Assembly: GCA_008828725.1 (NCBI GenBank)
Contig: MEHQ01004420.1
Span: 1-64,000, forward strand
Direction: 5' to 3'
Origin: Saccharina japonica
Lineage: Eukaryota; Sar; Phaeophyceae; Laminariales; Laminariaceae
DNA length: 64,000 nucleotides
This document shows positions 11,701 to 22,907 of the stretch, piece after piece; positions within the stretch are counted from its first letter, which is position 1; each line of letters opens with the position of its first letter. The notes beneath the pieces were generated by a model. That model searched no databases, was not told the DNA's origin, and saw nothing but the letters and a program-made list of their open reading frames with translations. A program made the translations under genes and the position numbers.

Positions 11701-12600
11701 AAAACAAAGTACCGAGGACTGCCCTGGAAACAACGGGGTGGAAAAACACAAAATTTGATGCGGGAACATTGTGAAAATGACGGCCCTGCTTCGTCAATAT
11801 GTACCGATAAAACGGTGTTACGATGATATTTCCATTCCCGGTCGTTTAACCGCGTTCGTGCTGTCCATGGGGAAAATCGATCATCATACATACCAGGTAT
11901 GAACTACTTGTCTGCAGATCGGGCGAAAAATAACCAAATGTACACAATTATCTGGCGAAACGCCCATTTGTATTGCACATTCCAGGATCGTTCCAGGAAA
12001 AAACAAAATCGTACCACTTTTCGCCAAGGGTACATTATGCCCCTTGCGAAATCAAGTTGGAACAAAATCTGCGAGAAAACCATTGTATTCTTACACATAA
12101 GTAATGTGCATGCATGCATTTACCGTTTTATCTATCGCCCCTCTCCGGGTATGGCGCTTCCTGTGAGTCAAGTGCTACGCGGCGTAAAACCAGACGATCG
12201 AAACCATATCGTTACCCCCCCCCCCCAGCAATCTGAAAAGCGAGTACCTGGTACGTAATATACGCGATCGCATGAAGGAGTGAATTGCTTTTTTCTTCGG
12301 TACTATACCTCAACACGGACGTTGACCTCGCACCTGTACCCCCCTCCCCCCACCCCCCCCGTCCCTTTCCCCCTCCTCTCCGCTCGTGCATACATTACGC
12401 TTGTTCCATGAGCAGCAAGCCGGAAGGAGCCGAATGCCCGCTGTACGGTCCAACAAACGCCGTGCCTGTGAGTAAATCGACTCTTCTCTTGCTCGACTAC
12501 AGCAGTATGTGCTTGCATCTACGTCTGTCTCTCTTCCTACAGTAGCACAAATTACGCATCCTGTCGCTTCTACGTTCGCTGTGTGTGATTTCCTTCCGGA
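11701..12600. other. No supported gene
   Basis: Nothing recognisable apart from short C runs near 12217 and 12350. Confidence 0.45.
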
Positions 12601-12711
12601 TTATTACGGGGGGCCATAGTAAATAATACCAAATATTTGTAGGAAAAAGAGGGAAATATCTAGGTTTTTGTGTGTACCTTAGGTCCTGTTTACTACGCTC
12701 CCCCGAAATAC
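12601..12711. mobile_element. M1 fold-back element, well preserved
   Basis: Left end ATTACGGGGGGCCATAGTAA, right end TTACTACGCTCCCCCGAAAT; internal TTGTGTGTACCTTAGGTCC as in the other copies. Confidence 0.75.
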
Positions 12712-14157
12712 GAACCGAAAGAACCCTGCGTGTGGCACAATGTTCTAAACGGGGGCCTGTTTTTCGCTGCGCTGCCTCGATGGCCATCATCGAACGCAGA
12801 CAGCCCATTTTTTTCGAGGCTCACGTCCTTCCAGCATCCACAGTAGTGGATTGCGCGGGATCATTGCCGCGCGTGATTTTTTTCATAGGTGCGAGGACGC
12901 TCGGTCCAAACCACGTACATAGTACAGGTAACAGCCGATTGTCCTAATTGATAATTGTCTTACCAAGAAGAATGATAATCGAGTTTAGTAGTTTGTTGTT
13001 ATTAAGAATTGCATTTCGCTCACAATCAAAATTTGTTCCTCGATGGTAGGTATCAAATCACAAAAAAAATCGAAATCAGACTTGACAGGCTCGTAAAACA
13101 GAGGATATATAAGGGAATTGGTATTTAGGGGCGAGGTACCTCGCCCATGAATTCCGATTTTCTTGGATGTTCGATATCTTGAGACGGCCGATGCCGATTT
13201 GTTTTTTGTCATCTACGGCTGTCACAAGATGACAATAGTTCACGGTGTAATTTTTGACTGTGATGGAAGTACATCTCTTACAATACAAAAACCCAATATT
13301 TTCGATTCATCGTTCTCCTCGGAAAGGCGATTCTCCATTAGGAAAATCGGCGGTTAGGTAACGAAACGGATTGTCTCGGTAAGGAGGCGAAATCTCCGGC
13401 GTGCTCGTGGGCGTTTTTTTTTTGCCTTGTGCAGCAGGACTCTCATTGGCCACCCTTGCAGGGCGAGCCTAACCTCCCGCGTTTCTTGAATGAACGACCA
13501 ACTCAATCCATTATACACTCGGTGCCATCGCCGAACGGGCCGTGCTGTCCCGCCCATGCACCCATAAAGACACGGACGTGACTTTTTTTCTGGTTGCGCC
13601 CGTTACGGGTGCGATACGGCGCGGCCGCAGCTGAGGCTGCGCCACCGACTGTGCCCATGCAGGGGGCAACACCCGTCTTGTTGGCCGCGGCCACCGTCTA
13701 GACCAAGCTGCGCTGTATTGTTCGGTGTACCGATGACGTTCCGGAGATGCTTGTTGGAAAGTTACATCACTATTCGATCAAATCGTGTCGTGAGAACAGC
13801 TTGTTGAAGCCATCCTCAAAACGATCGCACGTATAATATAGCAGGTCAGCGAGGCCGGACCCCAACGTGCTTGCCAGTCGCGTCGTACGTAGCTGGCCGT
13901 GAGCATGTTGATGCGACACGTCGTCGCTTCTCCCTTCGACTTACTATTAATAGCCGACGGCAACAACTGCGCTATTGAAGAACCTGTAAAAAGTTAGGCT
14001 TCCGTTGCACTTCACACCGAACTGATCTGGCGAAATACAATGATTTGACGACGAGCGAATTTGCTCGACATATCGTACTCCTCTGTAGGCTGGAGACACG
14101 TGCATGGCTCCCAGCAGCTGGGTGCGCCGGGGGGGGGCGCGCGCTGCTTGAGGAAGC
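12712..14157. other. No supported gene
   Basis: A perfect small palindrome GGGCGAGGTACCTCGCCC lies at about 13129. Open frames near 13350-13700 are weak. Upstream exons of the gene at 14602 may lie here but I could not place them. Confidence 0.4.
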
Positions 14158-14386
14158 AGTGGCCGTGATCTGCGTTCACAGAGGTTTGCCGTCTTTCATC
14201 GATAGGAAGGCTGGAGTTCTGGTCACGGATACAATGGTCAGACCAAGTTCGAGTTCCGCTGAACTCCATGTATGCATGGAGTTCAGCGGAGCTCGAACTT
14301 GAGCTCACCATTGTATCTATGACCAGAACTCCAGCCGTCCCATCGATGAAAGACGACAAACCTCCGTGAACGAGGATCACGGCCAC
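14158..14386. repeat. ~113-bp-arm inverted repeat (long hairpin)
   Basis: Arms 14158-14270 and 14275-14386 are inverted copies with a 4-base loop centred near 14272; the inner 10 bases (GAACTCCATG / CATGGAGTTC) are perfect. Read outward, both arms keep the same open frame, with shared peptide words VLV.DTMV, SSSSAELH and MEFSG. The arms differ at roughly one base in eight, so the duplication is not recent, yet no stop has entered either copy. It lies immediately upstream of the gene at 14602. Confidence 0.8.
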
Positions 14387-14601
14387 CGCCATTAATAGAT
14401 GTATGCATGGAGTTCAGGACATGTTTGTCAGAAATATATCACATTTCGACATACGGCGCCCTTGTATCCCCTAGGTTCCGCCGGTATTCGATGGTTCAGT
14501 ACAACAGTACGAGCAATTCCCCCTGCTCTTCGGTGGTGATTGAATGCCGATTGTCTGTATTCTGAACAGTGGTATTCCCGTTCCCGCTGGCATTTGCTTA
14601 G

Positions 14602-17223
14602 GGTGATCATTCACAAACGCCAAGATGGTCGCACTCGGAGCCGGAGACGCGTCTTGTTCCGGAAGTGGCATTGCCCACGACCGGAGATGGGCCGAATGAT
14701 GAGGGTGGGGGGTCAAGTACGCGCCTAGTTCCGGAAGTGGTAATGCCCACGACCGGGGATGGGCAGAATGGAGAGGGTGGGGGGACAAAAACGCGCCTAG
14801 TTCCAGAAGTGGCAATGCCCACGACCGGGGATGAGCCACATGGAGAGGGTGGGGGGACAAAAACGCGCCTAGTTCCAGAAGTGGCAATGCCCACGACCGG
14901 GGATGAGCCACATGGAGAGGGTGGGGGGGCAAAGACGCGCTTTGTTCCGGAATTGGCAATGCCCACGACCGGGGATGGGCCGAATGATGAGGGCGGGGGG
15001 GCAAGTACGCGCCTTGTTCCGGAAGTGGCAATGCCCACGACCGGGGATGGGCCGCATGGAGAGGGCAGGGGGGCTAAGACGCGCCTTGTTCCGGAAGTGG
15101 CATTGCCCACGACCGGGGACGAGCTGAATGGAGAGGGCGGGGGGGCCAAAACGCGACTTGTTCCGGAAGTGGCATTGCCCACGACCGGGGATGGGCCGAA
15201 TGGAGAGGGCAGGGGGGTGAAGACGTGCCTAGTTCCGGAAGTGGCATTGCCCACGACCGGGAATGGGCCGAATGGAGAGGGTGGGGGGGTGAAGACGCGC
15301 TTAGTTCCGGAAGTGGTATTGCCCACGACCGGGGGTGGGCCGAATGGAGAGGACGGGGGCACCCTACGAGACACCAGCTCTGCGTCTTCGGCTTCCACTC
15401 CCGCCGCAAAGTGGAAGCAAAAGCGCCTTGTGCCGGATGTGGTATTACCCACGACCGGGGATGGACCGAATGGAGAGGGCAGGGGGGCTAAGACACGCCT
15501 TGTTCCGCGAGTGGCATTGCCCACGACCGGGTATGGGCCGAATGGAGAGGGTGGGGGGGGAAAGACGTGCCTTGTTCCGGTAGTGGCATTGCCCACGACC
15601 GAGGATGGGCCGAATGGAGAGGGGGGGGACACCTTGTGCGGCATCAGCGCTAATTCTTCGCCTCCCACTCCCGCCACGAAGTGGGATTATACACGCCTTT
15701 TCCCGGAAGTGGCATTAGCCACGACCGGTGATGGGCCGAATGGAGAGGGAGGGGGCACCCTGCGCGGCACCAGCCCGACGTCTTCAGCTTCCAGTCCCGC
15801 CACACAGTGGCATCACACGCTCCTTTTCCCGGAAGTGGAATTGCCCACGACCGGGAATGGACCAAATGGAGAGGGGGAGAGCACCCTGCGCGGCACCAGC
15901 CCGACGTCGTCGGCTTCCGGTCCCGCCACGAAGTGGTATCCATCTGCTCTTCGCGGCGTAACGGATGCAGCGCCTCCTCCGGCAGTAGTCTCTGGCTACA
16001 ATGTCGGCGGGGCACAGGACAATTGTGCCGCCATAGAGTTTTCGATGACAAGTCGAGGGCTCGTCGGAGGGTTAGCAGCTACTATGATGTTTTTGTTCAC
16101 CTACCGCAGGATCCGATGGAGGAAAATGGATCATGTTAGGGAAGAAAACAGCTTGCGGTTAGCGAAAGCAAACAACTTGCGGTCAGCGAAAGCCAACCAG
16201 ACGCTTGCGCGGTTTGTTATAGCAGCCGTTCACCGGCACCGCGCCGCGAAGAAAGCGGTCATTTGTTTGCAGGCGCTCGCCCGTGGGGCCGCGGCGCGCC
16301 GCTGTCTTCGTCGCTTCGCGCACAAAAGAGCTTCTGTTATACTGGTGCAGGTTCTGTGGAGGGGGCATGCCGCTGCCCGCCGATACCGAGCAAAGAAAAC
16401 CGCTGCGCTTGCTCGGGAAGAATTTTATTGCCGAGCCGCGGCACGCCACCGCCTCGACTTCCTCGCGCGACGCGCCCGGGTGGTGCTGGCGCGATGGAGG
16501 ACACATGCAGCTGGACGCCAACACCGAGCGATCCAAACCGCTGCGCGCCACCGTCTGGGTTGCCTCAAGCGGCGCGCCCGGGTCATGCTGACGCTATGGA
16601 GGGCGCACACCGCCAACAGCCACCGGATCGATAAAACCGCAGCCATTGCTCCGGAAGCGTTCGCTCGCGGGGCCTCGGGGCTATCTCCCCCCCCTCTACG
16701 GATAGAGGCCAGTGACGTGGCACAGGCAGCTTCGCTCGACGTCACGGGTAGCCTCGGCGATGCGTCTGGCGTTAGAGATGCCAACGCCACCGGCGGGCTT
16801 CATTCGTCGCCTGGGAGAGAACCGGAGGTCGAACTAGGTCAGTGTGGCACACATGAGTCTCAAGCCGCGACTTCGAAGGGCCCTTCCAATGCCGAGAAGT
16901 GCCGGAAGCGGCGGGAGCGCAACAGGCTCAAGAGGGAGGCGAAGGGATATGACCGTGCGAGCAAGGCCGGCCACAAGCCGCCGGCGTACAGCTCCGACCG
17001 CTTTAACGACAAGCTGCTCAACGCAGGTCGAGGGGGTGCGTCGAGTGAGGTCTCCGTTGGTGACGATGCCCCCCAGGACACAGTGAAGGGGCACAGCTGC
17101 ACAGCAGAACCCAGCCCTGCGACGCGGGAGACGACAGGCGCGGTGCTCGTCAAAGAGGCGGAAAACCCCCGCAGAAAGGTGCGGTCTAGAAGACACGTAG
17201 TAATCAGGATCGAATGCGCTTAG
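14602..17223 (+). CDS. PTTG-repeat membrane protein with IQ motifs, large exon
   Basis: A single long exon of about 873 codons. It is open from an acceptor-like TTTGCTTAG at 14593-14601; there is no in-frame ATG before the repeats, so an upstream exon should supply the start. The first ~430 residues are about fifteen units built on LVPEVALPTTGDGPNGEGGG (24 residues, 72 bp); some units carry a ~15-residue Ser/Thr insert. A hydrophobic segment (LVGGLAATMMFLF) follows near 16063-16100 and is flanked by basic residues, so one membrane span is likely. Next, at 16250-16640, come IQ-type calmodulin-binding motifs: LQALARGAAAR is an exact match to the IQxxxRGxxxR pattern, and VQVLWRGHAAARR is a near match. 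The tail is basic (CRKRRERNRLKRE). A stalk outside and a calmodulin-binding region inside is an inference. I do not recognise a named family. The stop codon lies inside an M1 element. Confidence 0.7.
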   Translation, partial: GDHSQTPRWSHSEPETRLVPEVALPTTGDGPNDEGGGSSTRLVPEVVMPTTGDGQNGEGGGTKTRLVPEVAMPTTGDEPHGEGGGTKTRLVPEVAMPTTGDEPHGEGGGAKTRFVPELAMPTTGDGPNDEGGGASTRLVPEVAMPTTGDGPHGEGRGAKTRLVPEVALPTTGDELNGEGGGAKTRLVPEVALPTTGDGPNGEGRGVKTCLVPEVALPTTGNGPNGEGGGVKTRLVPEVVLPTTGGGPNGEDGGTLRDTSSASSASTPAAKWKQKRLVPDVVLPTTGDGPNGEGRGAKTRLVPRVALPTTGYGPNGEGGGGKTCLVPVVALPTTEDGPNGEGGDTLCGISANSSPPTPATKWDYTRLFPEVALATTGDGPNGEGGGTLRGTSPTSSASSPATQWHHTLLFPEVELPTTGNGPNGEGESTLRGTSPTSSASGPATKWYPSALRGVTDAAPPPAVVSGYNVGGAQDNCAAIEFSMTSRGLVGGLAATMMFLFTYRRIRWRKMDHVREENSLRLAKANNLRSAKANQTLARFVIAAVHRHRAAKKAVICLQALARGAAARRCLRRFAHKRASVILVQVLWRGHAAARRYRAKKTAALAREEFYCRAAARHRLDFLARRARVVLARWRTHAAGRQHRAIQTAARHRLGCLKRRARVMLTLWRAHTANSHRIDKTAAIAPEAFARGASGLSPPPLRIEASDVAQAASLDVTGSLGDASGVRDANATGGLHSSPGREPEVELGQCGTHESQAATSKGPSNAEKCRKRRERNRLKREAKGYDRASKAGHKPPAYSSDRFNDKLLNAGRGGASSEVSVGDDAPQDTVKGHSCTAEPSPATRETTGAVLVKEAENPRRKVRSRRHVVIRIECA

Positions 17224-17365
17224 TAAAAATACTGAAATGTACAAAACTATTACGGGGGGACATCACACATAGTAATCAGGACCAAATACGCTTACTAAAA
17301 ATACTTGGAATGTACAAAAAAAACTGTGCGGGTGTAATGGCTCCTGATTGCTATTGACCCCCGGA
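17198..17365. mobile_element. Tandem M1-subtype element
   Basis: The left half of the element (ACACGTAGTAATCAGGATCG at about 17194, ACACATAGTAATCAGGACCA at about 17266) appears twice in a row, followed by one inverse end (CTCCTGATTGCTATTGACCC). The preceding open reading frame ends inside the first half at 17223. Confidence 0.65.
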
Positions 17366-18799
17366 TTAGAAGAACGAAGGCGTGTGCTTTTGGATTCATG
17401 AGAGTCTTTGAGTGGCCAACGCTGTTTTTTGTTCTTCGTGACTTAGTGTCTGAACCATGTTTTAGTCGTTCCAACCCTCCCTCGATGCCTGTGCCACGTT
17501 TTTTGTTTTTTGTTTGCCGTGAGCGTAGCAGTGTCAGCCGAAGCATGCTCGGGGAACGAAGAAGCCCGACCTCATGTGCTTCACGGTGGGCCGCGAGGTG
17601 CAGCACCAAAGTGCCGGCTCGATGTCGGTCGGGAGCACGGCCCGGGGATTCTCGGTGAGAAAGAAAAAGAGGGGGCGTGATTGGTTGATCATGCAGAGCG
17701 GTCACAAAATTCACGAGCATAATGTCAATAGCATTTTTTCGTGGCGTAACGTGTGCTGCCGATACTTTACTTGTCCGGGCACGGTCGTCAGAAAATACGT
17801 ACTGGTATGGTAGCGTTGCTCAAAAGGCGCTGGACCCCTGAGTCACAGGCCGGGGCATCTGCTATCTGTTGCGCCTTTGCGCTAGCGTGTTGGGGCCCCC
17901 GAAATATATCGTTCTGTCACGGTATCTATTCGTTACCTGGCGGTGTATGCGTACGGCTACCGTGGTGTCAAAATGTTGCAGGGGGGGACAACGCGGCTGG
18001 GACATGGTGGGAGGGCCACCAATACGCCACCGACCTACCCTGGCCCAGGTGCCAGGGCGTGTGCGCCTGAGGCGAAAGGGAAGGTGAGGTCGTTGACTGT
18101 ACTATGACTAAACTAGAGTAGTGTCTGGTGCAGCCGAGGGTAGAGTGCACTCTCTGCGGTACGTGTGTTGAGTGAGCCCAGCGGGAGGGGCCAACGCCTC
18201 GGGTGCAATCCAGCCGCAACGACGGTGTCGTGTCTTGCTGCATTGTGCCACAAGCAAGGATGGTGAAGTCTTGTTTCGTTGTCATCTGAATAAGTAACTT
18301 CGTCGCATCTTCAAGCAATTCGCCGAATAGTCCGAGTCGATGTGTTTTCCTCCCGACGTTCTGTCCGTGTACTGGAGTACCACAGGTAGGATGTTACTAC
18401 TATAGCGCAAAAAAGACGTTGCTCCCGCGGATTTCACTGCTCGGCATGGTATCAATGGTTGGTACGTCGAGGTACCTAACCTGCTGAGATGAGCATCAGC
18501 ATATTGTAAGCTCAGAGGGTGAACGGACGCTACGGAGCTGCTAAACGCCGCTCACATCGCAAGAGACCCTGCACTATATGTCGGGGGGTTGTTTTGTCAC
18601 ACAATAAATGACGCGTCTGTCTGCTGTTCGCCGACTCTGTCTCCAGTGGTCTTCTTTTGGTCGTACCAGCACACCGGTCACCGCAGGAAAATGTCGTCTA
18701 GTGCAAACGACGCCGGCGCCCCCCTGTTCGTGCAAGCATATTTTGAGAGAGGGTGTGCGCGAAATCTCATAAGACATAAACATTTGTATTTGACGCAAT
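17366..18799. other. No supported gene
   Basis: 3' flank of the PTTG-repeat gene. No polyadenylation signal, exon or repeat family that I can defend. Confidence 0.4.
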
Positions 18800-21770
18800 G
18801 ACCTTGTTGCCCAGCAGCAGTTTTCAGGGTTAGTAGAAGTCGCGCGCTCGGCCGCCCGTCTACTTGCGTTCTGTTCTTCCCGTGTTCCGTCCACTATTCT
18901 AACTTGAATGCACCCCAACAGATCCAAATTCCGGGAGAGGGATTGCTGTCAGGACGGTCGCCCGGCGCAGGGGCCTCTGCTAAGGTGACTATTGACAGCC
19001 GCAAGGAAGTTTGTTTCGAGCGTGCAACAGTGCCCGACGACGCGACGTAGCCGAGAGCGGATCGCGTACAGTACGGCTTCCTGCGAGGTCGCTAGCCTCG
19101 CTTTCCCCGCTTTTGAGTTTGCTTGAATCAGTATTTCCTTTCCAGGTGTATGATACTGTTGTACGTAGCTCGCATCGTATGGTACACGCACGATATCGTC
19201 CCTCCCACCCTCGATCCACTTCCATGGAATCTCCCACGAACTTCCACGGTAAAAAAATGTACTTCCGCGGAAGTTTCCATGGAAAGTATGGACATTTGTG
19301 GAAGCTTCCATGGAATTAAATAAACAAAAGTGACATGATCTCGTGGACCCCCATAGACCCCGCAACGTGCGCACCTTCTGTCTGCACGTACCTTGTAGAA
19401 TTTGAATCTCACTGCTGTACACGCATCCCACCACCCTCTTTGCCGCAACTAGATCGTCGGCCTTCAGAGTACAGCAACCGCGTTCGAGGTTCGTAGATCT
19501 CACACGCTCGGCCGACCATCCCCTTTCGTTTCGTTTTTTTCTCGTGTTCCGTCAAACTCTAAAAAGCGGGGGGAAACGAGGCTAGCGACCCCGTAGGAAA
19601 AGCCGTAGTACACGCGATCTGCTCTCGGATGCGTCGCGTCCTCGTACCATTACACGCTTGGAATCAATTTATTTTGTGGCTGTCAATAGTCACCTGCGCA
19701 GAGCCCCCCGCGGCGGGTGCCTTTTCTGGTCGCATATTCCCTCCCGGAATTTTGATCTGTTGGGTGAATTTCGTCCAGAGTAGTGGACGGAACAAACCGA
19801 AATTCACCCAAAAGATCGAAACGGCGGGAGGGAAGATGCTGCCAGGGGAGGCACCCGCAGTGGGGGCCTCTGCCCAGGTGACTATTGACAGCCACAAGGA
19901 TAAAATGGTTCCAAGCGTGCAATGGTGCGGGGACACGACGCATCCGAGAGCAGACCGCGTGTACTACGGTTTCCTGCGGGGTCGCTAGCGTCGCGTTCCC
20001 CGCTTTTTGGGGTTTTCTTGAACCAGCGTAATAGTTTCAGGTGTATTGACACTGCTGTAGTTCGCGTCGTATAGTATGCACGCGACCGCCCCCCCCCCCC
20101 CCCCTGCTTGCCGCATGCGCACCTTAATGTCTGCACGTGCCTTGTAGGGTTCGAAACTTACTACAAACTAAATTTGGTTTCGAGCGTGCAACAGTGCCCG
20201 GCGACGTGACGTAGCCGAGAGCAGATCGCGTACAGTACGGCTTCCTCCGGGGTCACTAGCCTCGCTTTCTCCGCGTTCGAGTTTGCTTGAATCAGTGTAA
20301 TGTTCCCAGGTGTATTCCGTTTTTTCTTGAATCCGTGTGATATTTCCAGCTGTGCGAATAACACTGCTGCTGTAGTTCGAGTCGTATGGTACGCACGCGA
20401 CTGTCCCTCCCACCCTCGGTTTACTTCCATCGAAGCTTCCACGAGCTTTCATGGAAGTTATGAAAAAAAATGGAAGCTTCCATGGAGGAAGTTAAACTGA
20501 GTGAAATAATGTGGTGGATCCCCCAACTTGCAACTTGTGCATCTTCTGTGGGTACGTACCTTGTAGGGTTCGAATCTTATTACAAACATCTCATCGTCCT
20601 CTTTGACACAATTGGATAGCCGGCGTTTGGTGCACAACAAACGTATCCAGGGTTCATAGATCTCGCGCGCCCGGCCGAACAATTCAGTTCGCTTCGTTCT
20701 TCCCGTGTTCCGCCCACTATCCTAATATAAATTAACCCAACAGGTCCAAACGCCTGGAGGGGGCTTAAAGTTTGGAAGAACACCCGCAGCAGGAGCCTCT
20801 GCCCAGGTGACGATTGACAGCCACAAGGAAGTTGGTTTCAAGCGTGCAACTGTGAGACGACGCGACGTAGCCGAAAGCGGATCGCGTGCACTACGGCTTC
20901 CTACGGGGTCGCTAGCCTCGGCTTTTCCGCGTTTGAGTTCGCTTGAACCGATTTTTTTTCTCCCAGCAGGTGTATGATGCTGTAGTTAGCGCCGTATGGT
21001 ATGCACGCGACCGTTCCCCCCGCCCTCGGTCTACTTCCATGGACGCTTCTACGAAGTTTCATCGGAAGTTATGGAAGGTTAAGGGAAGTTTCCATGAAAG
21101 TACATAAAACAAATGGAATAATGCCGTGGGCCCTCCACTCTGCAGCCGTGCACACCTTTTGTCTCTACGAGGTACCTTGTAGGATTCGAATCTTACTACA
21201 AACAGCCCATTATTCTCTTTGGCGCAATTAGATCGTCGGCCTTCAGTCTACAGCAACTGCAGTAAGGATTCGCAGGTCTCGCGCGATCGGCCGACCATCT
21301 CCCTTTTTTTTCGTTATTCTCGTGTTCCGTACAATATTCGAACCTTATCTCACCCCCAACAGATCAAAACTCCGGGAGGGGAAGTGAGGTCTGGAAAGAC
21401 ACCCGCCACGGGGGCGTCTGTTATGCGGCCGGGAAGGGCACCCGCCCCGGAGGGCTCCGTCCAGGTAACTATTGACAGCCGCAAGGAAGTTGGCTTCGAG
21501 CGTGCAACGGTGCGCGACGACGCGGCGTAGCCGAGTGTGGATCGCGTGTAGTACGTCTTCCTGCGGGGTCGCTAGCCTCGTTTTCCCCCGCTGTTGAGTT
21601 TGCTTGAATCGGTTCAATTTTCCCAGGTTTATGATGCTACACGTATGTATGTCGTTCGCGTCGTATGGTATGCACGCGACCGCCCCTCCCACTTTGCCGC
21701 GTGCGCACCTCCTGTCTGTACACACCTTGTAGGGTTACGTTCTTACGGCTATTCCTGGTAGTATTAATAC
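18800..21770 (+). repeat. Array of ~0.6-0.9 kb exon-like units
   Basis: At least five direct copies of one unit. Landmarks in order in each: CGCTCGGCCGACCATC, CGTGTTCCGTCCACTATT, an acceptor-like CCCAACAG, CCGGGAGGG, GTGACTATTGACAGCC, CGAGAGCGGATCGCGT, GGGTCGCTAGCCTCG, and CTTGTAGGGTTCGAATCTTA. GACTATTGACAGCC or a variant occurs at about 18988, 19882, 20812 and 21468, and the following part also at 20175. The short reading frame after the acceptor contains VTIDS(R/H)KEV in several copies but shifts frame between copies. It may be a multiplied exon of the gene downstream, or a non-coding repeat. Confidence 0.7.
19562..20000. repeat. Head-to-head inverted pair inside the array
   Basis: One unit of the array (19562-19782) is inverted relative to its neighbour (19785-20000). 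The two are ~90% alike by eye and meet near 19784 (CGTCCAGAGTAGTGGACGG). All other units are direct, so this is a local inversion or a duplication in reverse. Confidence 0.75.
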
Positions 21771-22106
21771 CGAGCATACAAATACCACGTTCTTCTCTCG
21801 TTTGGACAATAATAGTTTCCCCCCCCCGCCACGAGCCGAGCACACACTACGCGCAAACGGTCTCGGTTATATCCCAGGATCGCCGGAGGGCTTGATCCGA
21901 CCCGCCTCATGTGTTTACCGAAGCTTCTTCCCTCGCATCGTGGAGGACGTTCGTATTTTCCTATTAACGGCGTGGCCACACTTCAAAGTGGCCAGGCATG
22001 ACCACCTGAAGGCAAAAACGTCCGTACGATACACCGCAGAGTTCGAGGTTGTCCATGACCGCGCCACGGGTTCGTGACGCCGGTTCCCGCCCTTTCCTCC
22101 TACCAG

Positions 22107-22370
22107 AGATATCGACAGTTGCCGGGGCTCACGATGGTGGACCGTCTTTTCGAGTCGAGGAAGCCGGCAATCCTCGGTGCGAACGCGTGGTTCGGGGGAG
22201 CGTACCGTCTCGAAGTGGACCCTGATGGGAACTGTTTCGGAACTGCATGGATGGTGTCTTCCCTTCTTTGGGCGGTGCAGACTCCGGGGACCTTGCATGC
22301 CTTCATCGCCCGGCTTAAGGAAGCCGCCCGGCCAGGCGGGGCCTTCCGCACCATTGGCGTCGACTATCAG
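22107..22370 (+). CDS. Exon of unrecognised protein (exon 1 of the chain seen)
   Basis: 88 codons, phase 0 to 0, between a strong acceptor (CTTTCCTCCTACCAG) and the donor GTGAAG. Contains RLEVDPDGNCFGTAW and ends near ARPGGAFRTIGVDYQ. The DGNC word recalls OTU cysteine proteases, and the ARPGG end recalls class I methyltransferases, but neither fold can be followed further, so I give no function. A preceding exon may lie around 21880-22075, which reads as IVEDVRIFLLTAWPHFK in one frame. Confidence 0.6.
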
Positions 22371-22655
22371 GTGAAGTGGCGTCCACATCTCTCTGTTTTT
22401 CATCGTATAATACCTTGTATGCAGCACGTTGCTCTTATAGTCTTCCCTTTGCCCGTGCTGTGCCGTATACACGTACTGCAGGCATTGCTGGTACCCCTAT
22501 AAATTGAATCCCCCAAGAGCGAGGGGTTAAAAAGAGGCAAACACAACAGCATACTAAGTTATCATCCGTCAGCGCCGTCGGTGCCTTTTTGTTTCCCCCC
22601 ATATTACCTAGACACCAGTGCTGATCGCAGAACTTACTCGCGTCCCCATCTCCAG

Positions 22656-22907
22656 AGGTACACTGACCGCTTCATCAGGTACGTCGACGAGCTGAAGCTC
22701 ACATGGGATCGTCCAGAGCCGGAACATGGCTTTTCGCTTGCCGTTCGTGTCGTCCGAGACCTGCGTGGGCCGTCTCAGGCCGGGTGCGGTCGTGCCCAGC
22801 AGGAGGGCGGCGAGCCAGCGTGGCTCCAGTTGAAGTGGGGCATAGCGCTTGCAGCACGTGCCTTCGATGTCACAACTGCTCCGACGAGCCTTCCGGTCGC
22901 CGACATG
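22656..22907 (+). CDS. Exon of unrecognised protein (exon 2)
   Basis: 84 codons, phase 0 to 0. Acceptor CCCATCTCCAG, donor GTGAGC. Starts RYTDRFIRYVDELKLTW and contains WLQLKWGIALAARAFDV. It follows the exon at 22107-22370 in frame. No known domain recognised. Confidence 0.6.

Noticed and set aside
14665..15900. LPTTG repeats as sortase (LPXTG) anchoring signals
   Set aside because: The motif occurs many times in an internal repeat of a eukaryotic protein, without the C-terminal hydrophobic-plus-basic layout that sortase signals need; the match is coincidental.
22200..22260. OTU-type cysteine protease call from DGNC
   Set aside because: Only the short motif fits; the expected His motif and surrounding fold were not found.
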